This document shows, one piece after another, positions 46,603 through 58,600 of a stretch of 64,000 bases of DNA (position 1 is the stretch's first letter; every line of letters begins with the position of its first letter). Below the pieces are notes generated by a model. The model was not told the DNA's origin, did not search any database, and saw only the letters and a program-made list of their open reading frames with translations. Source of the DNA: Pseudomonas sp. QTF5 (GTDB lineage: Bacteria > Pseudomonadota > Gammaproteobacteria > Pseudomonadales > Pseudomonadaceae); assembly GCF_000512695.2 (NCBI RefSeq), contig NZ_AZRW02000009.1, positions 62,001 through 126,000 of the forward strand, given 5' to 3'. A program made the position numbers and the translations under genes.

Positions 46603-48408
46603 GTGATTGTTAGTCCCTGTAATGCACCAAAATTGTCTGCCAAACGGTTTCGAAGCGCTCTGGTAGCAGGCTCTGCACTGCTCTGCCTGTTCAGCGCCGG
46701 CCAGCTTTGGGCATTCAATCTGGATGACGTATCGGTCAAGGCAAAAGAGCTGGCCGGGCAAAAATACGAAGCCCCGCGCAGTAACCTGCCGAATGAATTT
46801 CGCGAGATGAAATTCGCGGACTATCAAAAAATCCGGTTCCTCACGGAAAAAGCCGAATGGGCGAACCAGAAAACCCCCTTCAAGCTTTCGTTCTATCACC
46901 AGGGTATGCACTTCGATACGCCGGTGAAAATCAACGAAATCACGGCCAACACCGTCGAAGAGATCAAATACGACCCAAGTCGTTTCGATTTCGGCGACGT
47001 GAAGTTCGATCCTAAAGCCACCGAACAACTGGGTTATGCCGGTTTCCGTGTGCTGTACCCGATCAACAAGGCCGACAAGCAAGACGAAATCATGACCATG
47101 CTCGGCGCGAGTTATTTCCGCGTCATCGGCAAAGGTCACACTTATGGCTTGTCCGCTCGCGGCATGGCCATCGATACCGCACTGCCGTCCGGCGAAGAGT
47201 TCCCGCGCTTCACCGAGTTCTGGATTCAACAGCCCAAGCCGGGCGACAAGCATCTGGTGATCTTCGCCCTGCTGGATTCGCCGCGTGCCACCGGTGCCTA
47301 TCGCCTGACCCTGCGTCCGGGCAGCGACACGGTCGTCGACGTCAAGGCCAAGATGTTCCTGCGTGACAAGGTCACCAAACTCGGCGTTGCACCGCTGACC
47401 AGCATGTTCCTGTTCGGCGCCAACCAGCCGTCGAAAGTGCTGAACTATCGTCGCGAACTGCACGACTCCAGCGGTCTGTCGATTCATGCTGGCAACGGCG
47501 AATGGATCTGGCGTCCACTGAACAATCCGAAACACCTGTCCGTGAGCAACTTCTCGATCGAGAACCCGCGCGGTTTCGGCTTGCTGCAACGTGGCCGTGA
47601 CTTCAGTCACTACGAAGACCTCGATGACCGCTATGACAAGCGCCCAAGTGCCTGGATCGAACCGAAAGGCGATTGGGGCAAAGGCTCCGTCGATCTGGTA
47701 GAGATTCCTACGGCCGACGAAACCAACGACAATATCGTCGCTTTCTGGAGCCCGGAAAAACTGCCTGAGCCTGGCCAGTCCCTGGACGTTGCATACCGCA
47801 TGCACTGGACCATCGACGAAGCCTCCCTGCATTCGCCGGACAGCGCCTGGGTTCAACAGACCCTGCGTTCCACGGGTGATGTCAAGCAGTCGAACCTGAT
47901 TCGTCAGCCGGACGGCAGCGTGGCCTATCTGGTGGATTTCGAAGGCCCCTCCCTGCAAGTCCTGCCGGAAGATGCCGAAGTACGCAGCCAGGTGAGCGTT
48001 GGCGACAACGCAGAACTGGTCGAGAACAGCGTCCGTTACAACCCTGAAACCAAGGGCTGGCGCTTGACCCTGCGGATGAAGATCAAGGATCCGAGCAAAT
48101 CCACCGAGATGCGTGCAGCGCTGGTCAAGAACGTCTCGCCTGCCGAGGCGCTCAAGACCGCGGCGCCAGCATCCACTTCTTCCGTTGCCAAGGCCGACAA
48201 GATCGCCGCCCGCCAGCAAGAGAAGAAGGACAAGGAAGCCAAGCAGACTGAAGCACAAGCCCAGCAAGTCAAGGATACCAAGGACAAGGACAACAAAGAC
48301 GCCAAGCAGCCTGTCGCTGCCGAAGCGGCCCCAGCCACAACGGAATCGGAACCGACTGAACAAGTCCTGACCGAGACCTGGAGCTATCAGTTGCCCGCCG
48401 ATGAGTAA
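46603..48408 (+). CDS. opgG: Periplasmic glucans biosynthesis protein G
   Basis: The 601-residue precursor has a signal peptide ([21 protein letters not shown]) and the two-domain beta-sandwich of OpgG with [18 protein letters not shown] and [22 protein letters not shown] lysine-, alanine- and glutamate-rich segment near residues 520-585 (EKKDKEAKQ) is an extension. GTG at 46603 after GAGGG is favoured over TTG 9 codons earlier. OpgG shapes osmoregulated periplasmic glucan with OpgH, whose gene overlaps by 8 bases. The 319-bp region upstream holds only a small TGGGG/CCCCA hairpin (46456-46475) and no gene. Confidence 0.95.
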   Translation: MIVSPCNAPKLSAKRFRSALVAGSALLCLFSAGQLWAFNLDDVSVKAKELAGQKYEAPRSNLPNEFREMKFADYQKIRFLTEKAEWANQKTPFKLSFYHQGMHFDTPVKINEITANTVEEIKYDPSRFDFGDVKFDPKATEQLGYAGFRVLYPINKADKQDEIMTMLGASYFRVIGKGHTYGLSARGMAIDTALPSGEEFPRFTEFWIQQPKPGDKHLVIFALLDSPRATGAYRLTLRPGSDTVVDVKAKMFLRDKVTKLGVAPLTSMFLFGANQPSKVLNYRRELHDSSGLSIHAGNGEWIWRPLNNPKHLSVSNFSIENPRGFGLLQRGRDFSHYEDLDDRYDKRPSAWIEPKGDWGKGSVDLVEIPTADETNDNIVAFWSPEKLPEPGQSLDVAYRMHWTIDEASLHSPDSAWVQQTLRSTGDVKQSNLIRQPDGSVAYLVDFEGPSLQVLPEDAEVRSQVSVGDNAELVENSVRYNPETKGWRLTLRMKIKDPSKSTEMRAALVKNVSPAEALKTAAPASTSSVAKADKIAARQQEKKDKEAKQTEAQAQQVKDTKDKDNKDAKQPVAAEAAPATTESEPTEQVLTETWSYQLPADE

Positions 48409-50971
48409 TTTACAAGTACAGCCACAAACGCTTGCCGAGTACCTGGCGCATTTGCCGATGAGCGACGAGCAGCGCGCGGAACTCGCGGGCTGCAAGTCTT
48501 TCAGTGAACTGCACGAACGTCTGTCGTCCTCGACGTTCGACGCGCCGACCGAGGCTGCTCAAGCCTCTGTCGGCCGGCGCCTGACCCTGAACACCGCAGA
48601 AGAACTGGCGGATGCGCAAATGCTGGTGCTCGACGCCAGTGGTCGGGTTTGCCTCAAGGCAACCCCGCCGATCCGTCGGACCAAAGTCGTGCCGGAGCCG
48701 TGGCGCACCAACATTCTGGTGCGTGGCTGGCGTCGGCTGACCGGTCGCACCAATCCGCCGGCCCCGCCGAAGGATGAGAACGTGCTGCCGGCGGCTCGCT
48801 GGCGCACCGTCGGTTCGATCCGCCGCTACATTCTGCTGGTGCTGATGCTCGGTCAGACCATCGTCGCCGGCTGGTACATGAAAGGCATCATGCCGTACCA
48901 GGGCTGGTCGTTCGTCGATCTTGAAGAAGTCCTGCATCAACCGCTGACCCAAACCGCCACGCAAGTGCTGCCATATGCCTTGCAAACCAGCATTCTGATC
49001 ATGTTCGGGATTCTGTTCTGCTGGGTCTCGGCCGGCTTCTGGACCGCGCTGATGGGCTTCCTTGAGTTGATCACCGGCCGTGACAAGTACCGCATTTCCG
49101 GCGCCAGCGCCGGCAACGAGCCGATCGCCAAGGACGCACGCACCGCATTGGTGATGCCGATCTGTAACGAAGACGTGCCGCGGGTGTTTGCCGGTTTGCG
49201 GGCGACCTTCGAATCGGTTGCGGCCTCGGGTAACCTGGATCGCTTCGACTTTTTCGTGCTCAGCGACAGTAACGACGCCGACATCTGCGTTGCCGAGCAG
49301 CAGGCCTGGCTGGATGTCTGCCGTGAAGCCAAAGGTTTCGGCAAGATCTTCTATCGTCGCCGTCGCCGCCGCGTAAAACGTAAAAGCGGCAACCTCGACG
49401 ACTTCTGCCGTCGTTGGGGCGGTGACTACAAGTACATGGTCGTGCTCGACGCCGACAGCGTGATGAGCGGCGAATGCCTGAGCAGTCTGGTGCGCCTGAT
49501 GGAAGCCACGCCGGATGCCGGGATCATCCAGACCGCGCCGCGAGCGTCGGGCATGGACACCCTTTATGCGCGTATGCAGCAGTTCGCCACCCGTGTGTAC
49601 GGTCCGTTGTTCACCGCCGGTCTGCACTTCTGGCAGTTGGGCGAATCCCACTACTGGGGCCACAACGCGATTATCCGCATGAAGCCGTTCATCGAGCACT
49701 GCGCCCTGGCGCCGTTGCCTGGTAAAGGCGCGTTTGCCGGTGCGATTCTGTCCCACGACTTCGTCGAAGCTGCGCTGATGCGCCGTGCCGGCTGGGGCGT
49801 ATGGATTGCCTACGACTTGCCGGGCAGCTACGAAGAACTGCCGCCGAACCTGCTGGACGAACTCAAGCGTGACCGTCGCTGGTGCCACGGTAACTTGATG
49901 AACTTCCGGCTGTTCCTGGTCAAGGGCATGCACCCGGTGCACCGTGCGGTGTTCCTGACTGGCGTGATGTCGTACCTGTCTGCGCCGTTGTGGTTCTTGT
50001 TCCTGGTGTTGTCGACGGCCTTGCTGGCGGTCAACACGTTGATGGAGCCGCAATACTTCCTGGAGCCGCGTCAGCTCTATCCACTGTGGCCACAATGGCA
50101 GCCGGACAAGGCAATTGCGTTGTTCTCGACGACCATCGTGCTGCTGTTCCTGCCGAAATTGCTGAGCATCATCCTGATCTGGGCCAAGGGCGCGAAAGAG
50201 TTCGGTGGCAAGTTCAAGGTGACGCTGTCGATGCTGCTGGAGATGTTGTTCTCCATGCTGCTGGCGCCGGTGCGGATGATTTTCCACACCCGTTTCGTAC
50301 TCGCCGCGTTCCTCGGCTGGGCCGCGACCTGGAACTCGCCGCAACGTGACGATGACTCCACGCCGTGGAGCGAAGCGGTCAAACGCCACGGCCCGCAAAC
50401 CTTGCTGGGCTTCTTCTGGGCGCTGTTGGTGATCTGGCTGAACCCGAGCTTCCTCTGGTGGCTGGTGCCGATTGTCGGTTCGCTGATGCTGTCGATCCCG
50501 GTATCGGTGATCTCCAGTCGTGTCGGCCTGGGCCTGAAGTCTCGTGACGAAAGCCTGTTCCTGATTCCTGAGGAATACAATCCGCCACAGGCGTTGCTGG
50601 CGACCGACCAGTACACCCACGAAAACCGTTGGCATGCGCTGAACGACGGCTTCGTCCGGGCAGTGGTCGATCCACAGCAGAACGCGTTGGCCTGTGCACT
50701 GGCGACGTCTCGTCACCGTCAGGCCGAGCCGATCGAATGGCTGCGCATCGAGCGGGTTCGCCATGCGATGAAGGTCGGGCCTGCCGGGCTGACCAACAAC
50801 GAGCGCGTGGCCCTGCTGAGTGATCCGGTGGCACTGGGTCGCTTGCATGAGCAGGTCTGGAACGAAGGCCATGCCGAGTGGCTGCAAGCCTGGCGCACAT
50901 CGGTGGATGCCGATCCCCATGCGCCGCTGCTGCCGCTCAAGCCTGTGAGCGTGCAGCCTCAGTTGGCCTAA
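48401..50971 (+). CDS. opgH: Glucans biosynthesis glucosyltransferase H
   Basis: The 856-residue inner-membrane glycosyltransferase has about eight membrane helices and a large cytoplasmic GT2 domain (about 230-500). The catalytic motifs are [22 protein letters not shown] and a DRRWCHGN motif of the QxxRW type. It polymerises glucose from UDP-glucose into the backbone of periplasmic glucans. It overlaps opgG by 8 bases and is followed by a strong terminator. Confidence 0.97.
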   Translation: MSNLQVQPQTLAEYLAHLPMSDEQRAELAGCKSFSELHERLSSSTFDAPTEAAQASVGRRLTLNTAEELADAQMLVLDASGRVCLKATPPIRRTKVVPEPWRTNILVRGWRRLTGRTNPPAPPKDENVLPAARWRTVGSIRRYILLVLMLGQTIVAGWYMKGIMPYQGWSFVDLEEVLHQPLTQTATQVLPYALQTSILIMFGILFCWVSAGFWTALMGFLELITGRDKYRISGASAGNEPIAKDARTALVMPICNEDVPRVFAGLRATFESVAASGNLDRFDFFVLSDSNDADICVAEQQAWLDVCREAKGFGKIFYRRRRRRVKRKSGNLDDFCRRWGGDYKYMVVLDADSVMSGECLSSLVRLMEATPDAGIIQTAPRASGMDTLYARMQQFATRVYGPLFTAGLHFWQLGESHYWGHNAIIRMKPFIEHCALAPLPGKGAFAGAILSHDFVEAALMRRAGWGVWIAYDLPGSYEELPPNLLDELKRDRRWCHGNLMNFRLFLVKGMHPVHRAVFLTGVMSYLSAPLWFLFLVLSTALLAVNTLMEPQYFLEPRQLYPLWPQWQPDKAIALFSTTIVLLFLPKLLSIILIWAKGAKEFGGKFKVTLSMLLEMLFSMLLAPVRMIFHTRFVLAAFLGWAATWNSPQRDDDSTPWSEAVKRHGPQTLLGFFWALLVIWLNPSFLWWLVPIVGSLMLSIPVSVISSRVGLGLKSRDESLFLIPEEYNPPQALLATDQYTHENRWHALNDGFVRAVVDPQQNALACALATSRHRQAEPIEWLRIERVRHAMKVGPAGLTNNERVALLSDPVALGRLHEQVWNEGHAEWLQAWRTSVDADPHAPLLPLKPVSVQPQLA

Positions 50972-50973
50972 TG

Positions 50974-51003
50974 AAAAACCCCGCGAAAGCGGGGTTTTTT
51001 TGT
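50974..51003 (+). terminator. Terminator after opgH
   Basis: AAAAACCCCGC pairs with GCGGGGTTTTT around a GAAA tetraloop, followed by extra T residues, 3 bases past the opgH stop. Confidence 0.95.
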
Positions 51004-51006
51004 GCT

Positions 51007-51110
51007 GATGGTCATTCCCACGCGCTGCCGGGAACGCCTCATACAGTTGATCTGACTGAACCCAACTTTGTGTTCGGCACGGATCCTGTGGGAGCGGGTT
51101 TGCCCGCGAT
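51007..51110. repeat. Remnants of both palindromic repeat families
   Basis: GGTCATTCCCACGCGCTGCC (51009 onward) is a decayed end of the GATCGTTCCCACGC element. GTGGGAGCGGGTTTGCCCGCG (from 51088) is a single REP arm. Neither has its partner, so these look like leftovers. No gene is present between opgH and the chemoreceptor. Confidence 0.6.
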
Positions 51111-51153
51111 TGCATCACCCCGGCTTCAAGCGAACCGGGATACCCACATCACC

Positions 51154-53070
51154 TCAAACCTTGAACCGCCCCACCAGCATCTGCAAATGCGTCCCCAGCC
51201 GCGCCAGCTCGACGCTGGAGGCCGCGGTCTCTTCACTTGCGGCCGAGGTCTGCTCGGACACATCACGCACGTTCAGCACGCTGCGGTTGATCTCCGCGGC
51301 CACTGCGCTCTGTTGCTCGGCAGCGGCGGCGATCTGCTGGTTCATCGACTGGATCGCCGACACGGTGCGGGTGATGCTTTCCAGTGAGCTACCGGCGCGG
51401 CGAGTCAGTTCGACGCTGCTGTCGGTCAGGCTGCGGCTATTGTCCATGATGGTCGCGACTTTCTGAGTGCCGGTCTGTAGGCCGACGATCAGCTCTTCGA
51501 TTTCTTCGGTGGACTTCTGGGTGCGCTGGGCCAGGCTGCGAACTTCGTCAGCGACCACCGCAAAACCGCGCCCGGCTTCACCGGCGCGGGCAGCTTCGAT
51601 GGCGGCGTTGAGCGCCAGCAGGTTGGTTTGCTGGGCCACGGACTTGATCACATCGAGCACGCTGCCGATCTTGTCGCTTTCGCGCTTCAGATCGCCCATG
51701 GCGACGGTGGAGTTGCCGACTTCGGTCGCCAGGCGTTCGATCTGGGCGATGGCTTCGCCAACCACCTTGTCACCCTCGCGGGCCTGCTGGTCGGCGGCAA
51801 CGGCAGCTTCGGACGCTTCCTCGGCGTTACGCGCGACCTCTTGCACGGTGGCGGTCATTTCGTGCATCGCGGTGGCCACCTGATCGGTTTCGACCTTTTG
51901 GCTGTTGACCCCGGCGCTGGTCTGCTCGGTGACGGCGGACAGCTCTTCAGCGGCACTGGCGATTTGTGTCACGCCATCGCTGATGCCGCCGATCAGTTCC
52001 CGCAGGCCCAGGGTCATGCTCTGCATGGCGCGCTGTAGCTGACCCAATTCGTCCTGGCGTTCGGAAGTCAGGTTGTGAGTCAGGTCGCCCGCGGCGACAC
52101 GTTCGGCCACTTTGAGGGTCTGGCTCAGAGGAATGACGATCTGGCGGGTGATGGCCCAAGCCGCGAACAAACCAAAGGCCGACGCGAGGACGGTGGCCAT
52201 CAGCAGCAGGTTTTTGGCGTGTGCCGCATCGGTGTCACGCACGACGGTTTGCGAGACGGTGAGCTTTTTGCTGACGTCGAGCAGAATGTCGCCTTGCGCG
52301 CTCATACGCTTGAGGGCTGCGGCGCTGGCGACTTGGGAGTCGCGGAACTGGCTGACGGCTGCGCGGTAAGCTTTGAGCGAATCGGTCGCCTGTTGCAGAT
52401 TGGCGATGTGTTGTTCCGGCAGTTGAGACGGCAGGCTCTCGAGGTTTTTCAGGGCGTTGTCGATGGCGTCCAATGCCGGCTGTTGGGCCTCGGGCTTGCC
52501 GCTGTAGGTGTAGCCACGGACCTGGAAGCGCGCTTGCTGAATCAGTTTGCTCAGGTCGATCACGCTGTTGAACTGGGCGACACTGTCGCCTTGCAACAGG
52601 GATTTTTCGACTTCAGCGACCCGGGCCACGGCGTTATCGGCGGTGGCGCCCAGTTTGCTGCGAGCATCTTCGCGGGTGGCGGTGGCCTGAGTCAGATCAG
52701 CGAACGCGCGTTTGTATTCACTGACTGCGGCCAATTGCTGGTCGATCATTGCCACGTCGGCAGGCTGTTCGATCAGCGTGCGGGCGGTTTTCAGGCCGGT
52801 ATCGAGTTGGCCGGTCAGCTCGTTGACGGCGCCCGGGCCTTGTTCGCCACGGCGCATGTCGTAATCCAGGCGGGCCAGGCGCAGGTCTTTGGTCAGCTCA
52901 TTGAGGCTGGAAATAAACCCAAGCGTATCGCCACGGCTGATCACACCGCTCAGGCCGGTCCAGCCGGTGAAGGTGATCAATAAGGTTAGAAGCAGCACCA
53001 GACCGAAGCCGACACCCAGTTTGCGATTGACGCTTACGTTTCCCAGTTTCTCGGCTAGCCAACGGTACAT
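51154..53070 (-). CDS. Methyl-accepting chemotaxis protein with HBM sensor domain
   Basis: The 638-residue receptor has a first membrane helix (about 17-38), a long all-helical periplasmic domain (40-285) of the helical bimodular type with [24 protein letters not shown] and [14 protein letters not shown], a second helix ([20 protein letters not shown]), HAMP, and a signalling tip [20 protein letters not shown]. The neighbouring rsmE-tatCBA places it at the locus of P. aeruginosa McpK and P. putida McpQ, which bind alpha-ketoglutarate or citrate. The ligand here is inferred as a TCA-cycle acid. Confidence 0.9.
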   Translation of the reverse strand: MYRWLAEKLGNVSVNRKLGVGFGLVLLLTLLITFTGWTGLSGVISRGDTLGFISSLNELTKDLRLARLDYDMRRGEQGPGAVNELTGQLDTGLKTARTLIEQPADVAMIDQQLAAVSEYKRAFADLTQATATREDARSKLGATADNAVARVAEVEKSLLQGDSVAQFNSVIDLSKLIQQARFQVRGYTYSGKPEAQQPALDAIDNALKNLESLPSQLPEQHIANLQQATDSLKAYRAAVSQFRDSQVASAAALKRMSAQGDILLDVSKKLTVSQTVVRDTDAAHAKNLLLMATVLASAFGLFAAWAITRQIVIPLSQTLKVAERVAAGDLTHNLTSERQDELGQLQRAMQSMTLGLRELIGGISDGVTQIASAAEELSAVTEQTSAGVNSQKVETDQVATAMHEMTATVQEVARNAEEASEAAVAADQQAREGDKVVGEAIAQIERLATEVGNSTVAMGDLKRESDKIGSVLDVIKSVAQQTNLLALNAAIEAARAGEAGRGFAVVADEVRSLAQRTQKSTEEIEELIVGLQTGTQKVATIMDNSRSLTDSSVELTRRAGSSLESITRTVSAIQSMNQQIAAAAEQQSAVAAEINRSVLNVRDVSEQTSAASEETAASSVELARLGTHLQMLVGRFKV

Positions 53071-53152
53071 GCTGCAACTCCCCTAGGACCTAATCGGTTT
53101 TATGGGAGCTGTATCGGCCGGCGGGCAGGAATCTGTAGGCGAGTAAACACTT

Positions 53153-53271
53153 GTGGCGAGGGATCTTGCTCCCGCTTGGGCGCGAAGCGGCCACCGCTTT
53201 TTACCAGAAGGACCGCATTCACCGGTTTTACGACTGCTTCGCAGTCGAGCGGGGGCAAGCCCCCTCGCCAC
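53153..53271. repeat. REP pair of the GTGGCGAGGGAGCTTGCTCCCGC family, diverged
   Basis: GTGGCGAGGGATCTTGCTCC at one end and GGGGCAAGCCCCCTCGCCAC at the other show several changes, some of them paired. Inner arms are TGGGCGCGAAGCGGCC and GACTGCTTCGCAGTC. It lies between the divergent chemoreceptor promoter side and the end of rsmE. Confidence 0.75.
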
Positions 53272-53287
53272 AGGTAGGTTGTTTGGC

Positions 53288-53995
53288 TTAAAACAGTCGC
53301 GAAAGCAGCGCGGTGACGGCGGTTTCGACCCGCAGGATGCGGTCGCCGAGTTGCACCGGTTGCAGGCCGGCCTTACCCAGCAAGTCGATCTCGTAGGGAA
53401 TCCAGCCGCCTTCTGGGCCGATGGCCAGGGTCACGGGTTCGTCCAGGCCACGAGGGCAGGGCGGGTAATTACCGGGATGGCCGACCAGACCGAGGGTGCC
53501 TTCGGCAATGGCCGGCAGACGATCTTCGACAAAGGGCTTGAAGCGCTTCTCGATAACGACCTCCGGCAGCACGCTGTCCCGGGCCTGTTCAAGACCCAGG
53601 ATCAATTGCTCGCGAATCGCCTCGGGTTCCAGGAACGGGGTTTGCCAGAAGCTCTTCTCGACGCGATAGCTGTTCACCAGCACGATGCGCGGCACACCCA
53701 TGGCGGCCACGGTCTGAAACACCCGACGGAGCATTTTCGGTCGCGGCAGAGCCAGCACCAAAGTCAGCGGCAGCTTGGCCGGTGGCGGCTGGTCGAGGGT
53801 GACGCGTAACTCGGCTTCATCGGCGTCCAGGCGCAGCAATTCGGCCGAGCCCATCAAGCCGCCAATACGCCCGACCCGCAGGCTGTCGCCGACAACGGAA
53901 CGATGGACTTCCTGCATATGAGTCAACCGGCGATCGCGCAGGATCGCCCGGTCGGCCGCAATGAAGTCGGCCTCTTCGAGGAGCAGCAGGTTCAC
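53288..53995 (-). CDS. rsmE: 16S rRNA (uracil(1498)-N3)-methyltransferase
   Basis: The 235-residue SPOUT methyltransferase has an N-terminal PUA-like domain ([11 protein letters not shown]...[12 protein letters not shown]) and the knot motifs [13 protein letters not shown] and [12 protein letters not shown]. It methylates U1498 of 16S rRNA. It overlaps the tatC stop by 4 bases, so it is the last gene of the tat operon. Confidence 0.95.
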   Translation of the reverse strand: MNLLLLEEADFIAADRAILRDRRLTHMQEVHRSVVGDSLRVGRIGGLMGSAELLRLDADEAELRVTLDQPPPAKLPLTLVLALPRPKMLRRVFQTVAAMGVPRIVLVNSYRVEKSFWQTPFLEPEAIREQLILGLEQARDSVLPEVVIEKRFKPFVEDRLPAIAEGTLGLVGHPGNYPPCPRGLDEPVTLAIGPEGGWIPYEIDLLGKAGLQPVQLGDRILRVETAVTALLSRLF

Positions 53996-54786
53996 GCTTG
54001 GGTCGCTGGCGGCTGGTCGTTGTGATCGTCAGCCGGCTGATCGTCCGGGTGCTCGCCGCGCTTGCTGATCAGGCTACCGAACAGGATGCCGATCTCGAAC
54101 AGCAACCACATCGGAACAGCCAACAGCGTCTGCGAGAAGATGTCCGGCGGCGTCAGGATCATGCCGACCACGAAGCAGCCGATGATCACGTACGGACGAA
54201 TCTTCTTCAGGTAGGCGACGTTGACCACGCCGATCCACACCAGCAGCACCACGGCTACAGGAATCTCGAACGCCACGCCGAAGGCGAAGAACAGCGTCAT
54301 GACGAAATCGAGGTAGCTGGTGATGTCGGTCATCATTTCCACTCCGGCGGGAGTGGCGGCGGCGAAGAACTTGAAAATCAGCGGGAACACCAGGAAATAG
54401 GCGAAGGCCATGCCGGTGTAGAACAGCAGAATGCTGGACACCAGCAATGGCACTGCGATGCGCTTCTCATGTTTGTACAGACCCGGCGCGATGAAACCCC
54501 AGATCTGGTGCAGGATCACCGGAATCGCCAGGAACAGCGAGACCATCATGGTCAGCTTCAGCGGCGTCAGGAACGGCGACGACACGTCGGTGGCGATCAT
54601 CGTCGCGCCGGCCGGCAGGTACTGGCGCAGCGGCGTGGAGACGAAGGTGTAGATCTGCTGGGTGAAGGCGAACAGCCCGGCAAAGATAATGAAAATCGCC
54701 GCTACACAGCGCAGCAGGCGAGTGCGCAACTCGGTGAGGTGCGAAACCAGCGGCATGTGCTGGTCGTTTTCGGGGAGATCGCTCAT
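53992..54786 (-). CDS. tatC: Twin-arginine translocase subunit TatC
   Basis: The 264-residue inner-membrane protein has six predicted helices and the conserved N-terminal [12 protein letters not shown], the region that binds the twin-arginine signal peptide, and PFLTPLKL in the first periplasmic loop. TatC with TatB recognises folded Tat substrates. The tail is hydrophilic and His/Asp rich. It overlaps tatB and rsmE by 4 bases each. Confidence 0.97.
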   Translation of the reverse strand: MSDLPENDQHMPLVSHLTELRTRLLRCVAAIFIIFAGLFAFTQQIYTFVSTPLRQYLPAGATMIATDVSSPFLTPLKLTMMVSLFLAIPVILHQIWGFIAPGLYKHEKRIAVPLLVSSILLFYTGMAFAYFLVFPLIFKFFAAATPAGVEMMTDITSYLDFVMTLFFAFGVAFEIPVAVVLLVWIGVVNVAYLKKIRPYVIIGCFVVGMILTPPDIFSQTLLAVPMWLLFEIGILFGSLISKRGEHPDDQPADDHNDQPPATQA

Positions 54787-55244
54787 GAGGCTCGCGGCGG
54801 CAAAGTGGTGTCGTGAGGCGCCGGTGTTGTCGGCGCGGCGGCAGGAGCAGCAGGTTCTACGGACGCGACAACCGGCGCCGGTTCAACAGCTTTCACCGTT
54901 TCCGTCGCTGCAGCGGCAGGTGCAGCTTCTGCAGTCGGAGCATGAATCGTCTGCTCCGCCACAGGCTCAACCGGCTGAACCGGTGTGGCCTCCTGCTGAG
55001 TCGGCGTGAAGATCTTCCGCGCCTCCTGCTCCAGGGACAGAATGTGCTCGTTGTGCAGTTGCCGGCGGATCTCGTCGGCACCGATTTCACGTTCAACTTC
55101 CTGTTTGATCGCGTTGAAGCTGCGCTTCAGCCGCCCGACCCACAGGCCGGCGGTGCGCGCAGCACCCGGCAGACGCTCGGGCCCCAGCACCAGCAGGGCA
55201 ACGAGGCCGACGAGCAGCAGTTCAGAGAAGCTGATACCAAACAT
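54783..55244 (-). CDS. tatB: Twin-arginine translocase subunit TatB
   Basis: The 153-residue protein has the short N-terminal helix with [27 protein letters not shown], an amphipathic helix and a long Ala/Pro/Val/Glu-rich tail (about 85-150), which looks disordered and is probably variable. TatB passes substrates from TatC to TatA. It follows tatA after 10 bases. Confidence 0.96.
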   Translation of the reverse strand: MFGISFSELLLVGLVALLVLGPERLPGAARTAGLWVGRLKRSFNAIKQEVEREIGADEIRRQLHNEHILSLEQEARKIFTPTQQEATPVQPVEPVAEQTIHAPTAEAAPAAAATETVKAVEPAPVVASVEPAAPAAAPTTPAPHDTTLPPRAS

Positions 55245-55254
55245 TAGTCAGTGC

Positions 55255-55533
55255 TCACGAGTCTTTGCGGATCGGCTCTTCGACTTTTTGCGCCTGCACA
55301 TCGATGGTGTGCGGCGGGTTCACGGACTGTGCGGCCTGCGGCTGAACAGGTGGGACCGGTTGGGCCGGGGTAACAGTCGGGTCAACCGGCTTGTCTTCAT
55401 CGTTCATGGCTTTGCGAAAGCCCTTGATCGACTCGCCCACGTCGGTGCCGAGGTTTTTCAGCTTCTTGGTGCCGAACACCAGCACCACGACAACCAGGAT
55501 GACGACCCAGTGTTTCCAGTCAAAAATGCCCAT
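55255..55533 (-). CDS. tatA: Twin-arginine translocase subunit TatA
   Basis: The 92-residue protein begins [29 protein letters not shown], the TatA membrane helix, followed by the amphipathic [17 protein letters not shown] and a Pro/Gln-rich tail. TatA oligomers form the translocation path. It lies 24 bases downstream of hisE. Confidence 0.96.
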   Translation of the reverse strand: MGIFDWKHWVVILVVVVLVFGTKKLKNLGTDVGESIKGFRKAMNDEDKPVDPTVTPAQPVPPVQPQAAQSVNPPHTIDVQAQKVEEPIRKDS

Positions 55534-55557
55534 ATTGCGTTCCTCTCTAATAGTTGT

Positions 55558-55890
55558 TCAGGCGGACGGGCGAGAGGCTTTCTCGGCATGTCCGGACAGA
55601 CCGAAGCGACGGTCCAGTTCATCGAGCACAGCCTGTGGATGCTGCCCCAGTTGGGCGAGCATGACCATGCTGTGGAACCACAAATCGGCAGTCTCGTAGA
55701 TCACATCGCTGCAGTCACCGCTGATGGCGGCATCCTTGGCGGCAATGATGGTTTCGACCGACTCTTCGCCGACTTTTTCCAGAATCTTGTTCAAGCCCTT
55801 GTGGTACAGACTGGCGACATACGAGCTGTCGGCAGCGGCGCCTTTGCGCTCTTCGAGCACCTGGGCCAGACGGGTCAAAGTGTCACTCAT
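55558..55890 (-). CDS. hisE: Phosphoribosyl-ATP pyrophosphatase
   Basis: The 110-residue all-alpha NTP-pyrophosphohydrolase has [15 protein letters not shown] and the metal-binding EXXD motif [14 protein letters not shown]. It performs the second step of histidine synthesis, converting phosphoribosyl-ATP to phosphoribosyl-AMP. Unlike in enterobacteria it is separate from HisI. The genes overlap by 8 bases. Confidence 0.96.
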   Translation of the reverse strand: MSDTLTRLAQVLEERKGAAADSSYVASLYHKGLNKILEKVGEESVETIIAAKDAAISGDCSDVIYETADLWFHSMVMLAQLGQHPQAVLDELDRRFGLSGHAEKASRPSA

Positions 55891-56284
55891 GTGTGTGTCC
55901 TGCGGAGTAGATAGCGTGCGGGTCTTTCAGAACCGGGTCGACAGTTTTCCAGTCGCCGTTCTCGAAGACACGGTAGAAACAGCTCTGACGGCCGGTATGG
56001 CAGGCGATGTCGCCGATCTGCTCAACCATCAGGATGATCACGTCAGCGTCACAGTCCAGGCGCATCTCATGCAGGGTTTGCACGTGGCCGGACTCTTCGC
56101 CCTTGCGCCACAGCTTGCCACGGGAACGTGACCAGTAAATGGCACGGTTCTCGGCAGCGGTCAGTTCCAGCGCTTCGCGGTTCATCCAGGCCATCATCAG
56201 GACGCGTCCGGTCTTATGATCCTGGGCAATCGCCGGCACCAGGCCATCGGTGTCCCACTTGATCTCGTCCAGCCAGTTTTTCAT
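55883..56284 (-). CDS. hisI: Phosphoribosyl-AMP cyclohydrolase
   Basis: The 133-residue enzyme has the metal motifs [13 protein letters not shown] and [11 protein letters not shown] and the substrate segment [18 protein letters not shown]. It opens the adenine ring of phosphoribosyl-AMP, the third step of histidine synthesis. It is followed by hisE with an overlap, and the histidine genes are joined to tatABC in one strand group. Confidence 0.96.
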   Translation of the reverse strand: MKNWLDEIKWDTDGLVPAIAQDHKTGRVLMMAWMNREALELTAAENRAIYWSRSRGKLWRKGEESGHVQTLHEMRLDCDADVIILMVEQIGDIACHTGRQSCFYRVFENGDWKTVDPVLKDPHAIYSAGHTHE

Positions 56285-56375
56285 CTTCGACTCCGACAGC
56301 GGGCTCTACTTCAATAGTTGAGGCCAATGTTCAAATTCAGCGTTCAAACAGTGTGCCAGCCGATCATCCAACTGG

Positions 56376-57980
56376 CTATCGGCGAACGACCAGATACAAA
56401 CCGACCGCCACCATGATCCCGGCGGGCCAGTGCCCCAGTTCGTTCAACGGGCCACCGGCGGCGAGTATCGTGCCACCGGCGAGGTGAGCGCTGCCGAGCA
56501 GGCGCATGAACCAGTCGTCCTTGCGCTTGTGCCAAGGGGGCGGCGGGTCCTTGGCATGGGGCTGGGACATGCGCTCGAGCAGGTCGCGGGCCATGTTGGT
56601 CAGGTGCGGGATTTGCTCGAACTGGCTCTGCACGTTGCCCAGCAAGGCTTTGGGGCTGACACGCTCGCGCATCCAGCGCTCGAGGAATGGCTGGGCGGTG
56701 TTCCACAGGTCGAGGTCCGGGTACAACTGACGGCCCAGGCCTTCGATGTTCAACAGGGTTTTTTGCAGCAACACCAACTGCGGCTGCACTTCCATGTTGA
56801 AGCGTCGAGCGGTCTGGAACAGGCGCATCAGCACCTGACCGAAGGAAATATCTTTTAACGGTTTTTCGAAGATCGGCTCGCACACTGTGCGAATCGCCGC
56901 TTCGAATTCGTTGAGTTTGGTTTCCGCCGGCACCCAGCCCGAATCGATGTGCAACTGCGCGACACGGCGGTAATCACGCTTGAAGAACGCGAACAGGTTG
57001 CGCGCCAGATAGTCCTGGTCTTCCGGGGTCAGGCTGCCGACGATGCCGCAGTCGATCGCGATGTACTGCGGGCTCCACGGTTGCACGGTGCTGACGAAGA
57101 TGTTGCCGGGGTGCATGTCGGCGTGGAAGAAACTGTCGCGGAACACCTGGGTGAAGAAAATCTCCACACCACGCTCGGCGAGCATTTTCATGTCGGTGCG
57201 CTGGTCGGCCAGAGTCGCGAGGTCGGTGACCTGAATCCCGTAGATGCGCTCCATCACCAGCACTTTCGGCCGGCACCAGTCCCAATAGACTTGCGGCACA
57301 TAGAGCAGCGGCGAACCTTCGAAATTGCGTTTCAGCTGGCTGGCGTTAGCCGCCTCGCGCAGCAGGTCGAGTTCGTCGTAGATGGTTTTTTCGTAGTCGA
57401 TGACCACGTCCACCGGGTGCAGCAAGCGAGCGTCGGCCGAGAGCTTTTCCGCGGCGCGGGCAAGAATGAACAGCCACGCCAGATCCTGGGCAATGATCGG
57501 TTTCAGACCCGGGCGGATCACTTTGACGACGACTTCTTCACCGGTTTTCAGCTGCGCGGCATGCACTTGCGCCACCGAGGCCGAGGCCAGCGGTTCGACG
57601 TCGAAACGGCTGAAGACTTCACTGATTTTTTTGCCGAGCTGCTCTTCGATCAGCTTGATCGACACTTGCGAGTCGAACGGCGGCACGCGGTCCTGCAGCA
57701 TCATCAGTTCATCGGCGATGTCTTCGGGCAGCAGGTCGCGGCGCGTCGAAAGGATCTGGCCGAACTTGATGAAAATCGGCCCCAGGTCCTGCAACGCCAG
57801 GCGCAATCGCATGCCACGACTCAGCTCCAGCGTCTTGCGCGGGAACCAGCGCCACGGCAAGGCGTAGCGCAGGGCCAGCAGAAACCAGGGCAGCGGCAGG
57901 GCGAACAGCAAGTCATCGAGGCGGTAGCGGATCACGACGCGCTGGATGCGCAACAAACGGCGGACGGCAAGCAGCTTCAT
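56376..57980 (-). CDS. ubiB: Ubiquinone biosynthesis protein UbiB (atypical kinase/ATPase)
   Basis: The 534-residue protein has the ABC1/UbiB kinase-like fold with the KxGQ motif in [19 protein letters not shown], an Ala-rich loop [11 protein letters not shown], the DMHPGN catalytic loop, the IDCG metal motif, and two hydrophobic helices at the C terminus (about 495-533). It is needed for aerobic ubiquinone synthesis, probably extracting lipid intermediates from the membrane. It overlaps ubiJ by 4 bases. Confidence 0.97.
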   Translation of the reverse strand: MKLLAVRRLLRIQRVVIRYRLDDLLFALPLPWFLLALRYALPWRWFPRKTLELSRGMRLRLALQDLGPIFIKFGQILSTRRDLLPEDIADELMMLQDRVPPFDSQVSIKLIEEQLGKKISEVFSRFDVEPLASASVAQVHAAQLKTGEEVVVKVIRPGLKPIIAQDLAWLFILARAAEKLSADARLLHPVDVVIDYEKTIYDELDLLREAANASQLKRNFEGSPLLYVPQVYWDWCRPKVLVMERIYGIQVTDLATLADQRTDMKMLAERGVEIFFTQVFRDSFFHADMHPGNIFVSTVQPWSPQYIAIDCGIVGSLTPEDQDYLARNLFAFFKRDYRRVAQLHIDSGWVPAETKLNEFEAAIRTVCEPIFEKPLKDISFGQVLMRLFQTARRFNMEVQPQLVLLQKTLLNIEGLGRQLYPDLDLWNTAQPFLERWMRERVSPKALLGNVQSQFEQIPHLTNMARDLLERMSQPHAKDPPPPWHKRKDDWFMRLLGSAHLAGGTILAAGGPLNELGHWPAGIMVAVGLYLVVRR

Positions 57981-58600
57981 GCGTTATCGCTTGGGTCGAG
58001 GGATCGGGAGAGGCGCTCGAAACGCGCCTCGAGACGTTCCAGATCGAGCTTGATCTGGTCCAGTTCATTGAAACGGGCTTCAGCTTCGCGCAGACCGACG
58101 AGGGTGCGCGATTCTTCGGCCAGGTATTCGCCCAGGTTCTGGTTCAGGCTGGCGAACCCTTGCTGATACCAGCGTGCGCGACTGCGCAGATGACCGCCGA
58201 CCAGTTGCGTAGCGACAGGTCCGAGCCAGCGCGAGAGTTCGTACTCCCAGTCCAGTTCGAGGTCCTGAAGGATCGCCGCCAGTTCCAGCAGCACGCCACT
58301 GTCGCCGTCGAGTTCGACTTCAGGCTCATGCAGGACCGAGGTCTTGTCCTTGTTCATCGCCAATTTCAGCAGGCTTGAGGCCGGTGCACGCAAGGTGCAG
58401 TCGGCGCCGGTTTCCCACTGGGACGCCAGCATCAGGCCTTCATCGCTGGGCAGGATAAACAGTTGCAGGACCGGGCTACGGCAGTCGACGGCAATCACCT
58501 TGCCACTCAAATGCGCCAGCCGCGGCAGCGCCGTGCTGTCGAGACGCAGCACCCGGTTCAGGCCGAGCTCAACGCTGGCAAGCAGGCCGGCCAGCAACAT
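57977..58600 (-). CDS. ubiJ: Ubiquinone biosynthesis accessory factor UbiJ
   Basis: The 207-residue protein has an N-terminal SCP2 lipid-binding domain (to about 110) and a C-terminal helical region ending in heptad-like [22 protein letters not shown], a likely coiled coil. UbiJ binds ubiquinone intermediates and scaffolds the Ubi complex with UbiK. It abuts ubiE by one base and precedes ubiB, the standard ubiE-ubiJ-ubiB order. Confidence 0.95.
   Translation of the reverse strand: MLLAGLLASVELGLNRVLRLDSTALPRLAHLSGKVIAVDCRSPVLQLFILPSDEGLMLASQWETGADCTLRAPASSLLKLAMNKDKTSVLHEPEVELDGDSGVLLELAAILQDLELDWEYELSRWLGPVATQLVGGHLRSRARWYQQGFASLNQNLGEYLAEESRTLVGLREAEARFNELDQIKLDLERLEARFERLSRSLDPSDNA

Noticed and set aside
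48410..51118. A 902-codon open frame antisense to opgH
   Set aside because: Its sequence is low-complexity (rich in Gln, His, Arg), matches no family, and arises from codon bias of the GC-rich opgH gene on the other strand.
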